Source: Embleya hyalina
GTDB lineage: Bacteria > Actinomycetota > Actinomycetes > Streptomycetales > Streptomycetaceae
Length of the DNA: 64,000 nt
Direction of reading: 5' to 3'
NCBI RefSeq assembly: GCF_003967355.1
Contig: NZ_BIFH01000013.1
Location: 864,651 to 928,650, forward strand
Below, piece by piece: positions 8,872 to 17,532 of this stretch (positions within the stretch are counted from its first letter, which is position 1; each line of letters begins with the position of its first letter). The notes under the pieces were generated by a model, which searched no databases, was not told the origin of the DNA, and saw only the letters and a program-made list of their open reading frames with translations. The translations under genes were made by a program, and so were the position numbers.

Positions 8872-9879
8872 TCAATCGCGGACGGCGGCCCGCGGGGCCG
8901 GTCGCGGGACGTCCCGAGGCGGGCGAGTCGAGGTGCCGTGGTTCTCCACGGCGCGCTCGATGTCCTCCGCCGCGAGGTCGTGGTCGAGGGCGAACCCGGC
9001 CGCCGCGCCCTGCCCCGCGGCGGTGATCACGAGCGCCTTCGGGTCGGCGACGTTGCCGACCGCCCACACTCCGAACGCGCTGGTGCGGCCCGTGTCGTCC
9101 GTGCTCACCCGGCCGTTCGCGTCGCGCTCGCAGCCCAGGCCGGTGAGCAGGGTGTCGCGGGGCACCATCTCCGGGAAGAGGAAGACCGCGCCGCGGGGGA
9201 AGACATGGCCCTCGGCGAGTTCGACGCCGCGCACCCGGTCGGCTTCCACCACCACGCGCTTGACGGTTCCCTCGGCGATGGTGATGTCGCGCGCGGCCAG
9301 TTGTCGGCGCTCGTCCGCGTCGAGATCCAGGGTGTGCGCGAAGAGGACGACATCGGGCGACCACTGCCGCAACAGCAGGGCGTGCCGTACCGCGCCCGGG
9401 TGCGTGCCCAACACCGCGATGGGCCGGTCGCGTACCTCGTACCCGTGGCAGTAGGGGCAGAACAACACGTCCTTGCCCCACCGCTCCCGCACTCCCGGGA
9501 TCGCCGGAAGCTCGTCCCGCAGACCGGTGGCCATCACCACCCGCCGGGCCCTGAGCCCCGCCCCGCCGTCCAGTCGGACGAAGAATCCGGGATCGATCTG
9601 ATCCACCCGGCATGCGAACAGGTCCACCCCGTAGCCGGCCACCTCGGCGCGACCCACTGCCGGCAGTTCCGTCGGGGACATCCCGTCCCGGGACAGGAAA
9701 CCGTGCATGTGCGGGGCCGGGGCGTTGCGCGGGTTCCCGGCGTCGACCACCGCGACCCGGCGCCGGGCCCGGCCCAGAACCAGTGCGGCGCTCAGCCCCG
9801 CCGCGCCCCCACCCACGATCACCACGTCGTACACGTCACCGTCGGCGGTGTTTCGTCCCTCGTTCGTCGTGTCGCTCAC
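8872..9879 (-). CDS. CPYC-type FAD/NAD(P) disulfide oxidoreductase (thioredoxin-reductase-like)
   Basis: A 335-aa flavoprotein with the N-terminal FAD motif VVIVGGGAAGLSAAL and the redox site CPYCHGYE (Cys141, Cys144). This is the group that includes atypical thioredoxin reductases and dithiol oxidases of natural-product clusters (GliT/HlmI type), not the classical CATC TrxB. The second NAD(P)-binding motif is poor (AVLGTHPGAVRHALLL). The GTG start at 9879 has GGCGGAGG just upstream; the open frame beyond it is non-homologous. It leads the minus-strand set and diverges from the XRE-cupin regulator over 234 nt. With thioredoxin directly behind it, reduction of that thioredoxin is the simplest role. 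Confidence 0.82.
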   Translation of the reverse strand: MSDTTNEGRNTADGDVYDVVIVGGGAAGLSAALVLGRARRRVAVVDAGNPRNAPAPHMHGFLSRDGMSPTELPAVGRAEVAGYGVDLFACRVDQIDPGFFVRLDGGAGLRARRVVMATGLRDELPAIPGVRERWGKDVLFCPYCHGYEVRDRPIAVLGTHPGAVRHALLLRQWSPDVVLFAHTLDLDADERRQLAARDITIAEGTVKRVVVEADRVRGVELAEGHVFPRGAVFLFPEMVPRDTLLTGLGCERDANGRVSTDDTGRTSAFGVWAVGNVADPKALVITAAGQGAAAGFALDHDLAAEDIERAVENHGTSTRPPRDVPRPAPRAAVRD

Positions 9880-10113
9880 GGCGATCACCTCCGCCCAGAG
9901 CGTGCGCCCCCGGTCGCTCCGCCGGCAAAAATCTTTGCCGTTCCCGCAAAGGGCGCTGCCGTCGGAGCTCCCCGGGTGCGCCGATTTCGCGAGGAGAAGG
10001 CTTCGTATCTCCTGGTCATGGCATCGCCTCCGGCTTTCCCATCGCCGCGCGGGATTTGCCGAACCGGCAACTTTCGTTGCCCTCCTCGGCGATGGTTCGA
10101 TGGAATGCGAGGC

Positions 10114-10698
10114 ATGGACACGTCCCCGTCGATCGCCATCACGTTGGCACAGGTCGGCCCGCGACTTCGCCGCATCCGTATCCGGCGCGGCCTGACCCTG
10201 TCCGCACTGGGGGAGGCAACGGGAATCTCCGTCAGCACCCTGTCCAGGTTGGAATCCGGGCATCGCCGCGCGAGCCTCGAAGTGTTGTTGCCGATCGCGC
10301 AGGCGTACCGGTTGCCCTTGGACGAACTCGTCGGGACGCCCGAGTCGGGCACGTCCCGGATTCACGTCGGGGCCCGTGTGCGCCACGGCAGGGCCCGCTT
10401 TCCGCTCACCGATCGCCCGAGCCCCCTCCAGGCGTGGAAGTCGGTCATCCCGGCCGCACAGAACCGGCCCGAGCCGTGCACGCACGAGGGCCACGAGTGG
10501 CTGTACGTCCTGTCGGGACGGGTACGACTCGTCCTGGGCGATCGCGATCTGGTCCTGGAGCCGGGCGAGGCGGTCGAGTTCGACACCCGCGTGCCCCACT
10601 GGTTCGGCCCCGTCGGCGACTCGGCCGTGGAGATCCTCAACCTCTTCGGCGCCCGGGGCGAACGTGTACACGTCCGCACCGGCCCCCGTTCCCGTTGA
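10114..10698 (+). CDS. XRE-family regulator with C-terminal cupin
   Basis: A 194-aa one-component regulator. Residues about 12-66 form an HTH_3 domain (RRIRIRRGLTLSALGEATGI, VSTLSRLESG); residues about 105-190 form a cupin with HEGHEWLYVLSGRVRLVLGD and the late VPHWFGP histidine. This family senses a small ligand through the cupin. The ATG at 10114 gives the usual spacing before the helix-turn-helix; ATG 10105 is an in-frame alternative. Divergent from the disulfide reductase gene, so it probably controls that operon. Confidence 0.85.
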   Translation: MDTSPSIAITLAQVGPRLRRIRIRRGLTLSALGEATGISVSTLSRLESGHRRASLEVLLPIAQAYRLPLDELVGTPESGTSRIHVGARVRHGRARFPLTDRPSPLQAWKSVIPAAQNRPEPCTHEGHEWLYVLSGRVRLVLGDRDLVLEPGEAVEFDTRVPHWFGPVGDSAVEILNLFGARGERVHVRTGPRSR

Positions 10699-10709
10699 CC
10701 CCGACGGGC

Positions 10710-10739
10710 GCCGCGGGCTCGGAAAACGAGTCCCGCGGC
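10710..10739. terminator. Bidirectional terminator hairpin
   Basis: GCCGCGGGCTCG (10710-10721), loop GAAAA, CGAGTCCCGCGGC (10727-10739): a 12-bp stem with one bulged T. It lies between the convergent XRE-cupin and nanE genes. Confidence 0.75.
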
Positions 10740-10795
10740 CGAGTCGGGACCGCCCGCGCCCACCGCACGCGGCAGGTGTGGGTCTCACCGGTGGA

Positions 10796-11488
10796 CTACC
10801 GCCGCGGCAGCGCCTCGCGGAAGTTCGTGGTGATCCACGCCGGCACCGTGATCGCGGTGCCCACCACCACCGCGTGCGCACCGGCGGTGATCGCCGCCGC
10901 CGCGTCGGCGGGGCGGTGATAGCGCCCCTCCGCGATCACCGGGACGGTGATCCGCGCGGCGAGCCTCTCCACCAGGACCAGGTCCGGACCGGGGGTCCGA
11001 GTCCTGCCGGGGGTGTAGCCGGCCAGTGTCGTCGCCACCGCGTCCGCGCCGGCGGCCTCCGCGGCCAGCGCCTCGTCCTCGGTGGACACGTCCGCGAGAA
11101 CCAGCGCCCCGGCCGCGTGGACCGCGCGCACCGCGTCGGCGAACGTGCTGCCGTCGGGCCGGACACGGGCGGTGCCGTCGATCGCGACGATCGACGCCCC
11201 CGCCGCCGCCACCGCCACGGCGTGGTCGACGCTCGGCGTGATGTAGACGTCCGTGTCGCCGTCCTTCCACAACCCGATCACCGGCACGTCCACGGCCGCG
11301 CACACCGCTTCGACGTCGGGGAGGCCGCCGATGCCGCCGCAGCGGATCCCGGCCGCGCCTCCCTCCACCGCGGCGCGTGCGATCGCCGCCATGATCGCCG
11401 GGCCGCGCAGCGGGTCGTCCGCACGGTGCACCTGGACCGAGACGATCAGCGCGCCGCGCAACGGCTCAAGAAGGTGATGCATCGTCAT
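10796..11488 (-). CDS. nanE: N-acetylmannosamine-6-phosphate 2-epimerase
   Basis: A 230-aa TIM-barrel protein with NanE features: SVQVHRADDPLRGP at the N-terminus, GIRCGGIGGL, the catalytic-lysine segment VIGLWKDGD, DGTARVRPDG, and VIAEGRYHRPADAAAAI near the phosphate site. It converts ManNAc-6-phosphate to GlcNAc-6-phosphate in sialic-acid breakdown. Its start overlaps the ROK kinase stop by ATGA, and it is the last gene of the operon before the terminator. A second ATG at codon 3 is an alternative start. Confidence 0.92.
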   Translation of the reverse strand: MTMHHLLEPLRGALIVSVQVHRADDPLRGPAIMAAIARAAVEGGAAGIRCGGIGGLPDVEAVCAAVDVPVIGLWKDGDTDVYITPSVDHAVAVAAAGASIVAIDGTARVRPDGSTFADAVRAVHAAGALVLADVSTEDEALAAEAAGADAVATTLAGYTPGRTRTPGPDLVLVERLAARITVPVIAEGRYHRPADAAAAITAGAHAVVVGTAITVPAWITTNFREALPRR

Positions 11489-12489
11489 ATCCGTTTCGCT
11501 CGGCAAGAGTTGTGGTTCCCTCCGGGTTCGTCGACGGCATCGTCGGGTCCGGGTACGGCGGAAACGGGGTCGCGCCCTCGCACCGGGTCCGCCAGGTCCT
11601 CGGGCAGCAGGGCCGCACCGACCAGGGGCGCGTCCAGGCCCAGACCCGCCGTCAGCACCGGGATCGTGCGCAGCGGCGGCAGGACCTCGGCGCGCAGGGC
11701 GTCGGCGAGCGGATCGGTGAACAGCGGGCCGATACCGCTCACCCCGCCGCCCAGGACCAGGGCCCGCGGGTCGAGCGCGCTCACCAGCCCGCCGAGGGTG
11801 CGGCCCAGGGCGACCGCGGCCCCCGTGATCACCGCGCCGGCGCGGGCCTCCCCGGCGTGCGCGCGGCGGGCGATCTCCCGCAGGTCCGGTCCGGGCGCGC
11901 CGTACGCCGCCTCGATCGCGGGCCCGGACGCGACCGCCTCCAGATGCCCGGTGCGTCCGCAGCCGCACCGGCGTGCCGAGACCGGGCCGGCCACGCTCAG
12001 GTGGCCCAACTCGCCCGTGACCCCGCGGGCGCCGCGGACGATCCGGCCGCCGAGGGCGAGGGCGCCGCCCACGCCGGTGCCGACCGACACGTACAACACC
12101 GCGTCGTTGCCGATCGCCGCGCCGCGCCGGAGTTCGCCCAGGGCCAGCACGTTGACGTCGTTGTCCACCAGGGTCCGCAGACCGGTGGCCGACTCCACCG
12201 TGCCGCCCACGGGTGTGCCCGCCCAGCCGGGGAGCAGATCGGTCGCGAAACGCACGGTCCCGGTGCGCACGTCCACCGCGCCGGGCGCGCCGATGCCCAC
12301 GCAGGCGGCGGCCGGGGCGAGTTCGCGCACCAGGTCGATCACCGTCGCGAGCACGCGGTCCGCGCCCGCCGCGGCCGGGGTCGCGCGCACGCGCCGGTCG
12401 GTGACCCCGCCGTCGCGGTGCACGAGCCCGACGGCGATCTTCGTCCCGCCGATGTCGACCCCGATCCGGGGCCATCCGGGATCCGTCAT
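11485..12489 (-). CDS. ROK-family sugar kinase, probable N-acetylmannosamine kinase
   Basis: A 334-aa ROK kinase with the N-terminal phosphate loop DIGGTKIAVG, the sugar/catalytic region VDNDVNVLALGE, VGTGVGGALALGG and the GELGHL histidine. The zinc motif reads CGCGRTGHLE, so the third usual Cys of CxCGxxGC is His. In this operon it would phosphorylate ManNAc between the lyase and NanE. The C-terminal 40 residues are Pro/Gly-rich and variable. Overlaps both neighbours by ATGA, so the three genes are translationally coupled. Confidence 0.88.
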   Translation of the reverse strand: MTDPGWPRIGVDIGGTKIAVGLVHRDGGVTDRRVRATPAAAGADRVLATVIDLVRELAPAAACVGIGAPGAVDVRTGTVRFATDLLPGWAGTPVGGTVESATGLRTLVDNDVNVLALGELRRGAAIGNDAVLYVSVGTGVGGALALGGRIVRGARGVTGELGHLSVAGPVSARRCGCGRTGHLEAVASGPAIEAAYGAPGPDLREIARRAHAGEARAGAVITGAAVALGRTLGGLVSALDPRALVLGGGVSGIGPLFTDPLADALRAEVLPPLRTIPVLTAGLGLDAPLVGAALLPEDLADPVRGRDPVSAVPGPDDAVDEPGGNHNSCRAKRI

Positions 12490-13418
12490 GTCGCGAGCAG
12501 GCCGGCCCGGACGAGGTGGGCGCGCACGTCGGCGATCTCGGCCGCGTTCAGGGGAATCTGCGGGGCGGCGGTCGCGGGACAGTCGATCAGGCCGAGCAGG
12601 TGCAGCGCGGCCTTGAACGCGCCCAGCGCCGACGATCCGCGCCCCATACGCTCCGGCGCTCCGGCGTCGACGAGGCCGAACAGCGCGATCAGGCGCTCCT
12701 GTTCGGTCTTGGCCGCGTCCCAGTCACCGGCCGCGGTCAGGTCCCGCAGGCGGACGTAGCCGTGCGGGTCGACGTTGCCCAGACCCGGGACCACGCCGTG
12801 GGCGCCCATGCGGAAGGCGGTGTCCACGGTCAACTCCGAACCGGTGAGCACCGTGAAGTCCGCGACGTCGGCGGTCTCCAGGAGCAACCGGCGCAGTGCG
12901 CCCTCGTCGCCGCTGGAGTCCTTGACCGCCCGGATCACCCCGTCTCGGGCCAGCGTCGCCAGGTGTGCGACGCCGAGTTTGGTGTGCACCGACACCGGCA
13001 GGTCGTAGGCGATCACGGGCAGGTCGGAGGCGGCGCGCAACATGCGAAAGTGCGTGTCGATCTCGGCCGGGTGGGTGCGGGTGTAGAAGGGGGCGGTGGC
13101 CACCACGCCGTCCGCGCCGCATTTCTCGGCGACGCGGATGTGTTCGGTCACCCGCGGCGTGGTGGTGTCGATCACTCCGGCGACCACGGGCACCCGGCCG
13201 GCGACGGTGTTCACCGCGATCTCCAGCACCCGGGCCCGGTGCGCGTCGGTGAGGAACGCGACCTCGCTGGTGGAACCGAGCACGAACAGGCCGTCCACAC
13301 CGGCGTCGAGCAGGTGCGCGATCAGTCGTTCGAGCGAGGGGGCGTCGACCTCCGACTCGGGGGTCAGCGGGGTGCAGACGGGGGGTACGACGCCGCGAAG
13401 TGCGGTCGACGGGGCCAT
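12486..13418 (-). CDS. N-acetylneuraminate lyase / DapA-superfamily aldolase
   Basis: A 310-aa class I aldolase of the DapA/NanA superfamily: VVPPVCTPLTPESEVD at the start, FVLGSTSEVAFL (GxTxE pyruvate carboxylate site), AYDLPVSVHTKL with the catalytic Tyr, and the Schiff-base lysine in RAVKDSSGD. Context with NanE and a ROK kinase points to cleavage of sialic acid to ManNAc and pyruvate, though other 2-keto-3-deoxy acids are possible for this superfamily. Start taken at MAPSTALRG, with AGGAG upstream; the frame is open 15 codons further. Confidence 0.82.
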   Translation of the reverse strand: MAPSTALRGVVPPVCTPLTPESEVDAPSLERLIAHLLDAGVDGLFVLGSTSEVAFLTDAHRARVLEIAVNTVAGRVPVVAGVIDTTTPRVTEHIRVAEKCGADGVVATAPFYTRTHPAEIDTHFRMLRAASDLPVIAYDLPVSVHTKLGVAHLATLARDGVIRAVKDSSGDEGALRRLLLETADVADFTVLTGSELTVDTAFRMGAHGVVPGLGNVDPHGYVRLRDLTAAGDWDAAKTEQERLIALFGLVDAGAPERMGRGSSALGAFKAALHLLGLIDCPATAAPQIPLNAAEIADVRAHLVRAGLLAT

Positions 13419-13538
13419 GCGGTTCAGAGCTCCTGGCGGTGAAGGGAAGACGGGAACGAACAACGGAAGACGGGGACGGGGAGGGGCGGCCGCGGGTCGC
13501 GCGGACCGATGGCGGAACCCGGCGGGGGCGGCGAGGGG

Positions 13539-14550
13539 TCACACGGGGTGGTGGCACCGGAAGTGGTGCCCGGATTCCGCTTCGTGCGGTTCGGGCATCG
13601 TTTCGGCGCAGATGTCGGTGCTCCGGTGGCACCGGGTCCGGAAGGGGCATCCGCTCGGCGGGTCGACGGCGGAGGGCAGGGGTCCGGTCAGGGTGATCCG
13701 CTCGGTCGCGTCGAGCATGCCGGGCGTGGCCGAGAACAGGGCGACCGTGTAGGGGTGGCGTGGGGTGGTGGTGATCCGCGCGGTCGGGCCCTCCTCGACG
13801 ACGCGGCCCAGATACATGACGGCGATCCGGTCGGCGAGGTAGCGCACGGTCTGGATGTCGTGCGAGATGAACACCAGGCCCAGGCCGAGTCGGTCCTTGA
13901 GGTCGCGGAGCAGGTTGAGGATCTGTGCGCGCACGGACACGTCGAGCGCGGAGGTGGGTTCGTCGGCGACGATCACCTCGGGCTCCAGGACCAGCGCGGG
14001 CGATGGCCACGCGCTGGCGTTGTCCGCCGGACAGTTGTCCGGGCAGCGCCTCGGCCGCGCTCGCGGGCAGGCCGACCAGGTTCAGCACCTCGCGGACCCG
14101 GGCCTCGCGCTGATCCCCGGTGCCGCGCGCGTGCACGTCGAGGGGGTCGCGCAGGATGCGTCGTACGGTCAGGCGTCGGTTCAGTGCGGTGGAGGCGTCC
14201 TGGAAGACCATGCCCACCGCACCGCCGAACTCGCTGCCGCGACGCCCGGCGGGCATCGTCCACAGGTCGTCGTCACGAAAGCGCACATGGCCGGCGGTGG
14301 GCTTTTGCAGTCCCACCAGCACGCGGGCCAGCGTGGACTTGCCGCAGCCCGATTCGCCGACGATGCCCAGCACTTCGCCGCGGTGTACCGATACGCGCGC
14401 GCCGGTCAGGGCGTGCAGGTGCGCCCGGGAGAAGAGCCCGGCGCCGGCGACGGCGTGGGTGACGTCCACGTCGTGCGCCGAGAGCACGGCGGGCCCGGCC
14501 GGTGTCGCGGGATCGAGGCCGGTCGCGGATGCGGGTGTGGTCCGGTTCAT
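13539..14550 (-). pseudogene. Dipeptide-type ABC transporter ATPase (DppF/OppF), frameshifted
   Basis: The 5' frame runs from the ATG at 14550 through Walker A (GESGCGKST), the Q-loop (VFQDASTALNRR) and the signature [14 protein letters not shown], then loses homology. Homology resumes in another frame with VIVADEPTSALD (Walker B) and FISHD, down to the OppF-type Cys-rich tail GCPFRTRC. The break is at about 13991-13998, where the minus strand reads GCCCGCGCTGGTC but the family requires another GC pair; restoring 2 nt gives 338 codons (1014 nt). It is either a true 2-nt deletion in a GC repeat or a sequencing error. The gene overlaps the upstream fused gene by ATGA. Confidence 0.85.
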
Positions 14551-16493
14551 CGGATGCCTCCGGTCGTGGCGCGGGCCGGGTGGTGGCAGGCGGCGGCGTG
14601 GGCGTGCGCGTCGCCGGTCAGGGCCGGTCGCACGTCGCGGCAGTGCGCGTCGGCCGCCGGGCAACGTTCGGCGAAGCGGCAACCCGGGGCGAAGTCGGCC
14701 GGTGACGGCACCACGCCGGGTATCTGGTGCAGGCGTTCCTCGCCGGCCTCCAGGGACAGCACCGATCCCAGCAGGCCGCGGGCGTAGTGGTGGCGGGGGT
14801 CGCGCACCAGTTCCGCGGTGCGGCCGGTCTCGACCACGTGGCCGCCGTACATGACCACGATCCGGTCCGCCATCGAGGACACCAGGGCCAGGTCGTGCGA
14901 GACCAGGACCAGGGCGAACCCGAGTTCGTCACGCAGCCGGGTCAACAGGTCCACGACCTGGGCCTGCACCGTCACGTCCAGCGCGGTGGTCGGTTCGTCG
15001 GCGAGGATCAGTCGTGGGTCGCGGGAGAGGGCCATCGCGATCAGCACGCGCTGTCGCTGTCCGCCGGAGAGCTGGTGCGGATGACTGCGCAGGGTTCGGT
15101 CGGCGTCCAGGCCGACCAGTTCGAGCAGTTCGGCGGGGGTGCGGGTGCCGCCGCGCGCGGTGAGCTGGCGCAGTTGCGCCTTGATGGTCAGGCCGGGATT
15201 GAGCGAGCTGAGCGCGTCCTGGTAGATCATGGCCATCTCGTGGCCCAGGAGCGGGCGGCGTTCGCGCGGGGTCATCGCGAGCAGGTCGCGGCCGGCGAAG
15301 CGCACCTCCCCGTCGGTTTCGGCGCCCCTGGGGAGCAGGCCCATCACGGCCAGGCTGGTGAGACTCTTGCCGCAGCCGCTCTCGCCGACCAGGCCCACGG
15401 TCTCCCCGGGGCGTACGTCGAAGCCGACGTCCTCGACGACGCGTACGCCGCCGTGCCGGTCGGGAAAGCGCACGGACAACCCGCGCACCGACAGCAGCGG
15501 TGGCGCGTCGGGGACCTCGCGGGTCGGCAACCGGTCGGCCGCCTCGGCCAGGCGCGCGTCGAGCAGGGCCTGCGCGGCGGCGTCGAACGGCACGGCGCGG
15601 GCGGATTCGCGCTCGGTCTCGATCGGGTCCCGGGCGGTCTTTCCGGCGGGCGCGGCCCAGGCGTCCGAGATGCCCTCGGCGAGCACGTTCAGGGCGAGCA
15701 CGGTGAGCAGGATCATCAGGCCGGGGAAGAAGGTGGCCCACCAGCCTCCGGTGAGGACGAGGGTGCGGCCGTAGGCGATCACCGATCCCCACGAGGGGTC
15801 GGGGTCCGGTACGCCGGCGCCGATGAAGGACAGGCTCGCCTCGAAGACGATGGCGTCGGCGACCAGGACGGTGGCGAAGACCAGGATGGGCGCGGCGCAG
15901 TTGACCGCGACGTGTCGGATCAGGATGTGCGGGCGGCGGGCACCGATCACGCGTTCGGCCGCGACGTAGTCCTCGCCGTACTGCGCGAGCACGTTGGCGC
16001 GCACGACCCGGGCCAGCGAGGGGGTGTACAGGAACGCGATCGAGCAGATCAGCACGTTCAGCGAGCTGCCGAAGACGGCGACGAACACCGCGGCCAGGGC
16101 CACGTTGGGAAAGGCCATGACCACGTCGAGCATGCGCATGACGCTCTCGTCGACCAGGCGTCGCGAGGTGGCGGCGACGGCGCCGAGCAGGCATCCGAGC
16201 ACGAGGGCCAGGGCGGTGGCGCCCAGGCCGATGGCGAGCGACCAGCGGGCGCCGACCAGCAGGCGGGAGAACACGTCGCGCCCGGCCCGGTCGGTGCCGA
16301 ACCAGTGTTCGGCGGAGGGCCCCCGGGCGGGGACGCCGGTGGCGAGCGGGTCGTGCGGGGCGATCCACGGTCCCAGCAGGGCGGCCAGGCACAGCAGCGC
16401 GAGCGCGCCCACGCACACGCGGGCGGGTACGGACAACCGGCGCCATCGCACGCCGGGGCGCGAGAGTCGGGCGACCAGTTCGGGGCGCATCAT
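14547..16493 (-). CDS. Fused ABC permease (DppC-like) and ATPase (DppD-like)
   Basis: A 648-aa fusion. Residues 1-285 are a DppC-type inner-membrane permease: an N-terminal helix, [15 protein letters not shown], several membrane segments and the EAA loop ([18 protein letters not shown]). A linker leads to an ATPase from about residue 330, with Walker A GESGCGKS near 367-375, the signature LSGGQRQRV, Walker [13 protein letters not shown] and the C-terminal Cys motif [13 protein letters not shown]. Such permease-ATPase fusions occur in actinomycete peptide/sugar importers. It would pair with the separate DppB-like permease. Overlaps the genes on both sides (1 nt and 4 nt). Confidence 0.92.
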   Translation of the reverse strand: MMRPELVARLSRPGVRWRRLSVPARVCVGALALLCLAALLGPWIAPHDPLATGVPARGPSAEHWFGTDRAGRDVFSRLLVGARWSLAIGLGATALALVLGCLLGAVAATSRRLVDESVMRMLDVVMAFPNVALAAVFVAVFGSSLNVLICSIAFLYTPSLARVVRANVLAQYGEDYVAAERVIGARRPHILIRHVAVNCAAPILVFATVLVADAIVFEASLSFIGAGVPDPDPSWGSVIAYGRTLVLTGGWWATFFPGLMILLTVLALNVLAEGISDAWAAPAGKTARDPIETERESARAVPFDAAAQALLDARLAEAADRLPTREVPDAPPLLSVRGLSVRFPDRHGGVRVVEDVGFDVRPGETVGLVGESGCGKSLTSLAVMGLLPRGAETDGEVRFAGRDLLAMTPRERRPLLGHEMAMIYQDALSSLNPGLTIKAQLRQLTARGGTRTPAELLELVGLDADRTLRSHPHQLSGGQRQRVLIAMALSRDPRLILADEPTTALDVTVQAQVVDLLTRLRDELGFALVLVSHDLALVSSMADRIVVMYGGHVVETGRTAELVRDPRHHYARGLLGSVLSLEAGEERLHQIPGVVPSPADFAPGCRFAERCPAADAHCRDVRPALTGDAHAHAAACHHPARATTGGIR

Positions 16494-17446
16494 CAGGCCT
16501 CCCTGGTGCGGGGGTTGGCGAACAGGCAGGCGAGGTCGACGATCAGGTTGACCAGGACGAACGCGACCGCGATCACGAGGACGGTGCCCTGGACGACGGC
16601 CACGTCGCCGGAGGTGACGCCGTTGAGGATGAGCGTGCCGAGTCCGGGGAGACCGAAGATGGTCTCGATCACCACCGCGCCGCCCAGCGCGTATCCGGCG
16701 CGCAGACCGAGCACGGTCAGCGGGGTGACCAGGGCGTTGCGCAACACGTTGCGGCCCACGATCACCAGGGGCGGCAGGCCGTTTCCGGCGGCGGTGCGTA
16801 CGTAGTCGCGATCGAGTTCCTCGACCATGGAGGTGCGGACGATCCGGGTCAGGGACGCGCCGACCGGCACGGCGATGGCGACGGCCGGCAGGAACAGGCT
16901 TCGCAGCCAGGCGCCCACGCCGTCGGCCGGGTTGACGTAGCCGCCGGTGGGAAACCAGCCCAGGCGCAGCGCGAATTGCTGGATGAGCAGGATGCCGAGC
17001 CAGAACGAGGGCGTGGCCACGCCGGCGATCGACAACACCCGGATGACGTGGTCGGGCCGTCGGTCGCGGAAGACGGCCGCGGTGACGCCGAGCACCAACG
17101 CGCCCAGTGACGCGAACAGCATGCCCAGGAACGTCAGTTGCAGGGTCAGGGGAAGCGCGGTGAAGATCGCGTCCGAGACCGGCTTGCTCGGTGGGGAGGT
17201 GACGCCGAGGTCGCCGTGCAGGAGGTCGCCCAGGAAGGCGAGGTAGCGCACCACGATCGGGTCGTCGAGTCCGTGGTCGGCGGCGTAGGCATCGCGCGCC
17301 GCGTCGGAGGCGCCTTCGCCCAGGGCGTTGTAGGCGGGGTCGGTGGGTGAGAAACGCAGGACCACGAAGACGAACAACGTGATCCCCAATAGGAGGGGTG
17401 GAAGGGTGAGCAGGCGTCTGCCGGCCATACGCAGGATCGTGGTCAT
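16493..17446 (-). CDS. ABC transporter permease (DppB/OppB-like)
   Basis: A 317-aa permease with six predicted helices: an N-terminal helix typical of DppB (LLTLPPLLLGITLFVFVVLR), then the periplasmic region DPAYNALGEGASDAARDAY, the conserved SFWLGILL, LPAVAIAVPVGASLTRIVRTSMVE and the EAA loop YVRTAAGNGLPPLVIVGRNVLRNA. Start taken at MTTILRMAGRR. Stop and next start share TGATG. Forms the membrane channel with the fused permease-ATPase. Confidence 0.92.
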   Translation of the reverse strand: MTTILRMAGRRLLTLPPLLLGITLFVFVVLRFSPTDPAYNALGEGASDAARDAYAADHGLDDPIVVRYLAFLGDLLHGDLGVTSPPSKPVSDAIFTALPLTLQLTFLGMLFASLGALVLGVTAAVFRDRRPDHVIRVLSIAGVATPSFWLGILLIQQFALRLGWFPTGGYVNPADGVGAWLRSLFLPAVAIAVPVGASLTRIVRTSMVEELDRDYVRTAAGNGLPPLVIVGRNVLRNALVTPLTVLGLRAGYALGGAVVIETIFGLPGLGTLILNGVTSGDVAVVQGTVLVIAVAFVLVNLIVDLACLFANPRTREA

Positions 17447-17532
17447 GGGCTCTCGGGGGCGGAGGAACCGGTCCGCTCGCAGGGGAGGGCGCGAGCGGGC
17501 CGGACGAGGGGCGGGAACCGGGGCCGGGCGGC

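Noticed and set aside
14727-16805. Very long plus-strand frame opposite the ABC transporter
   Set aside because: Gly/Asp/His/Gln-rich translation typical of antisense frames; the minus strand holds Walker and EAA motifs.
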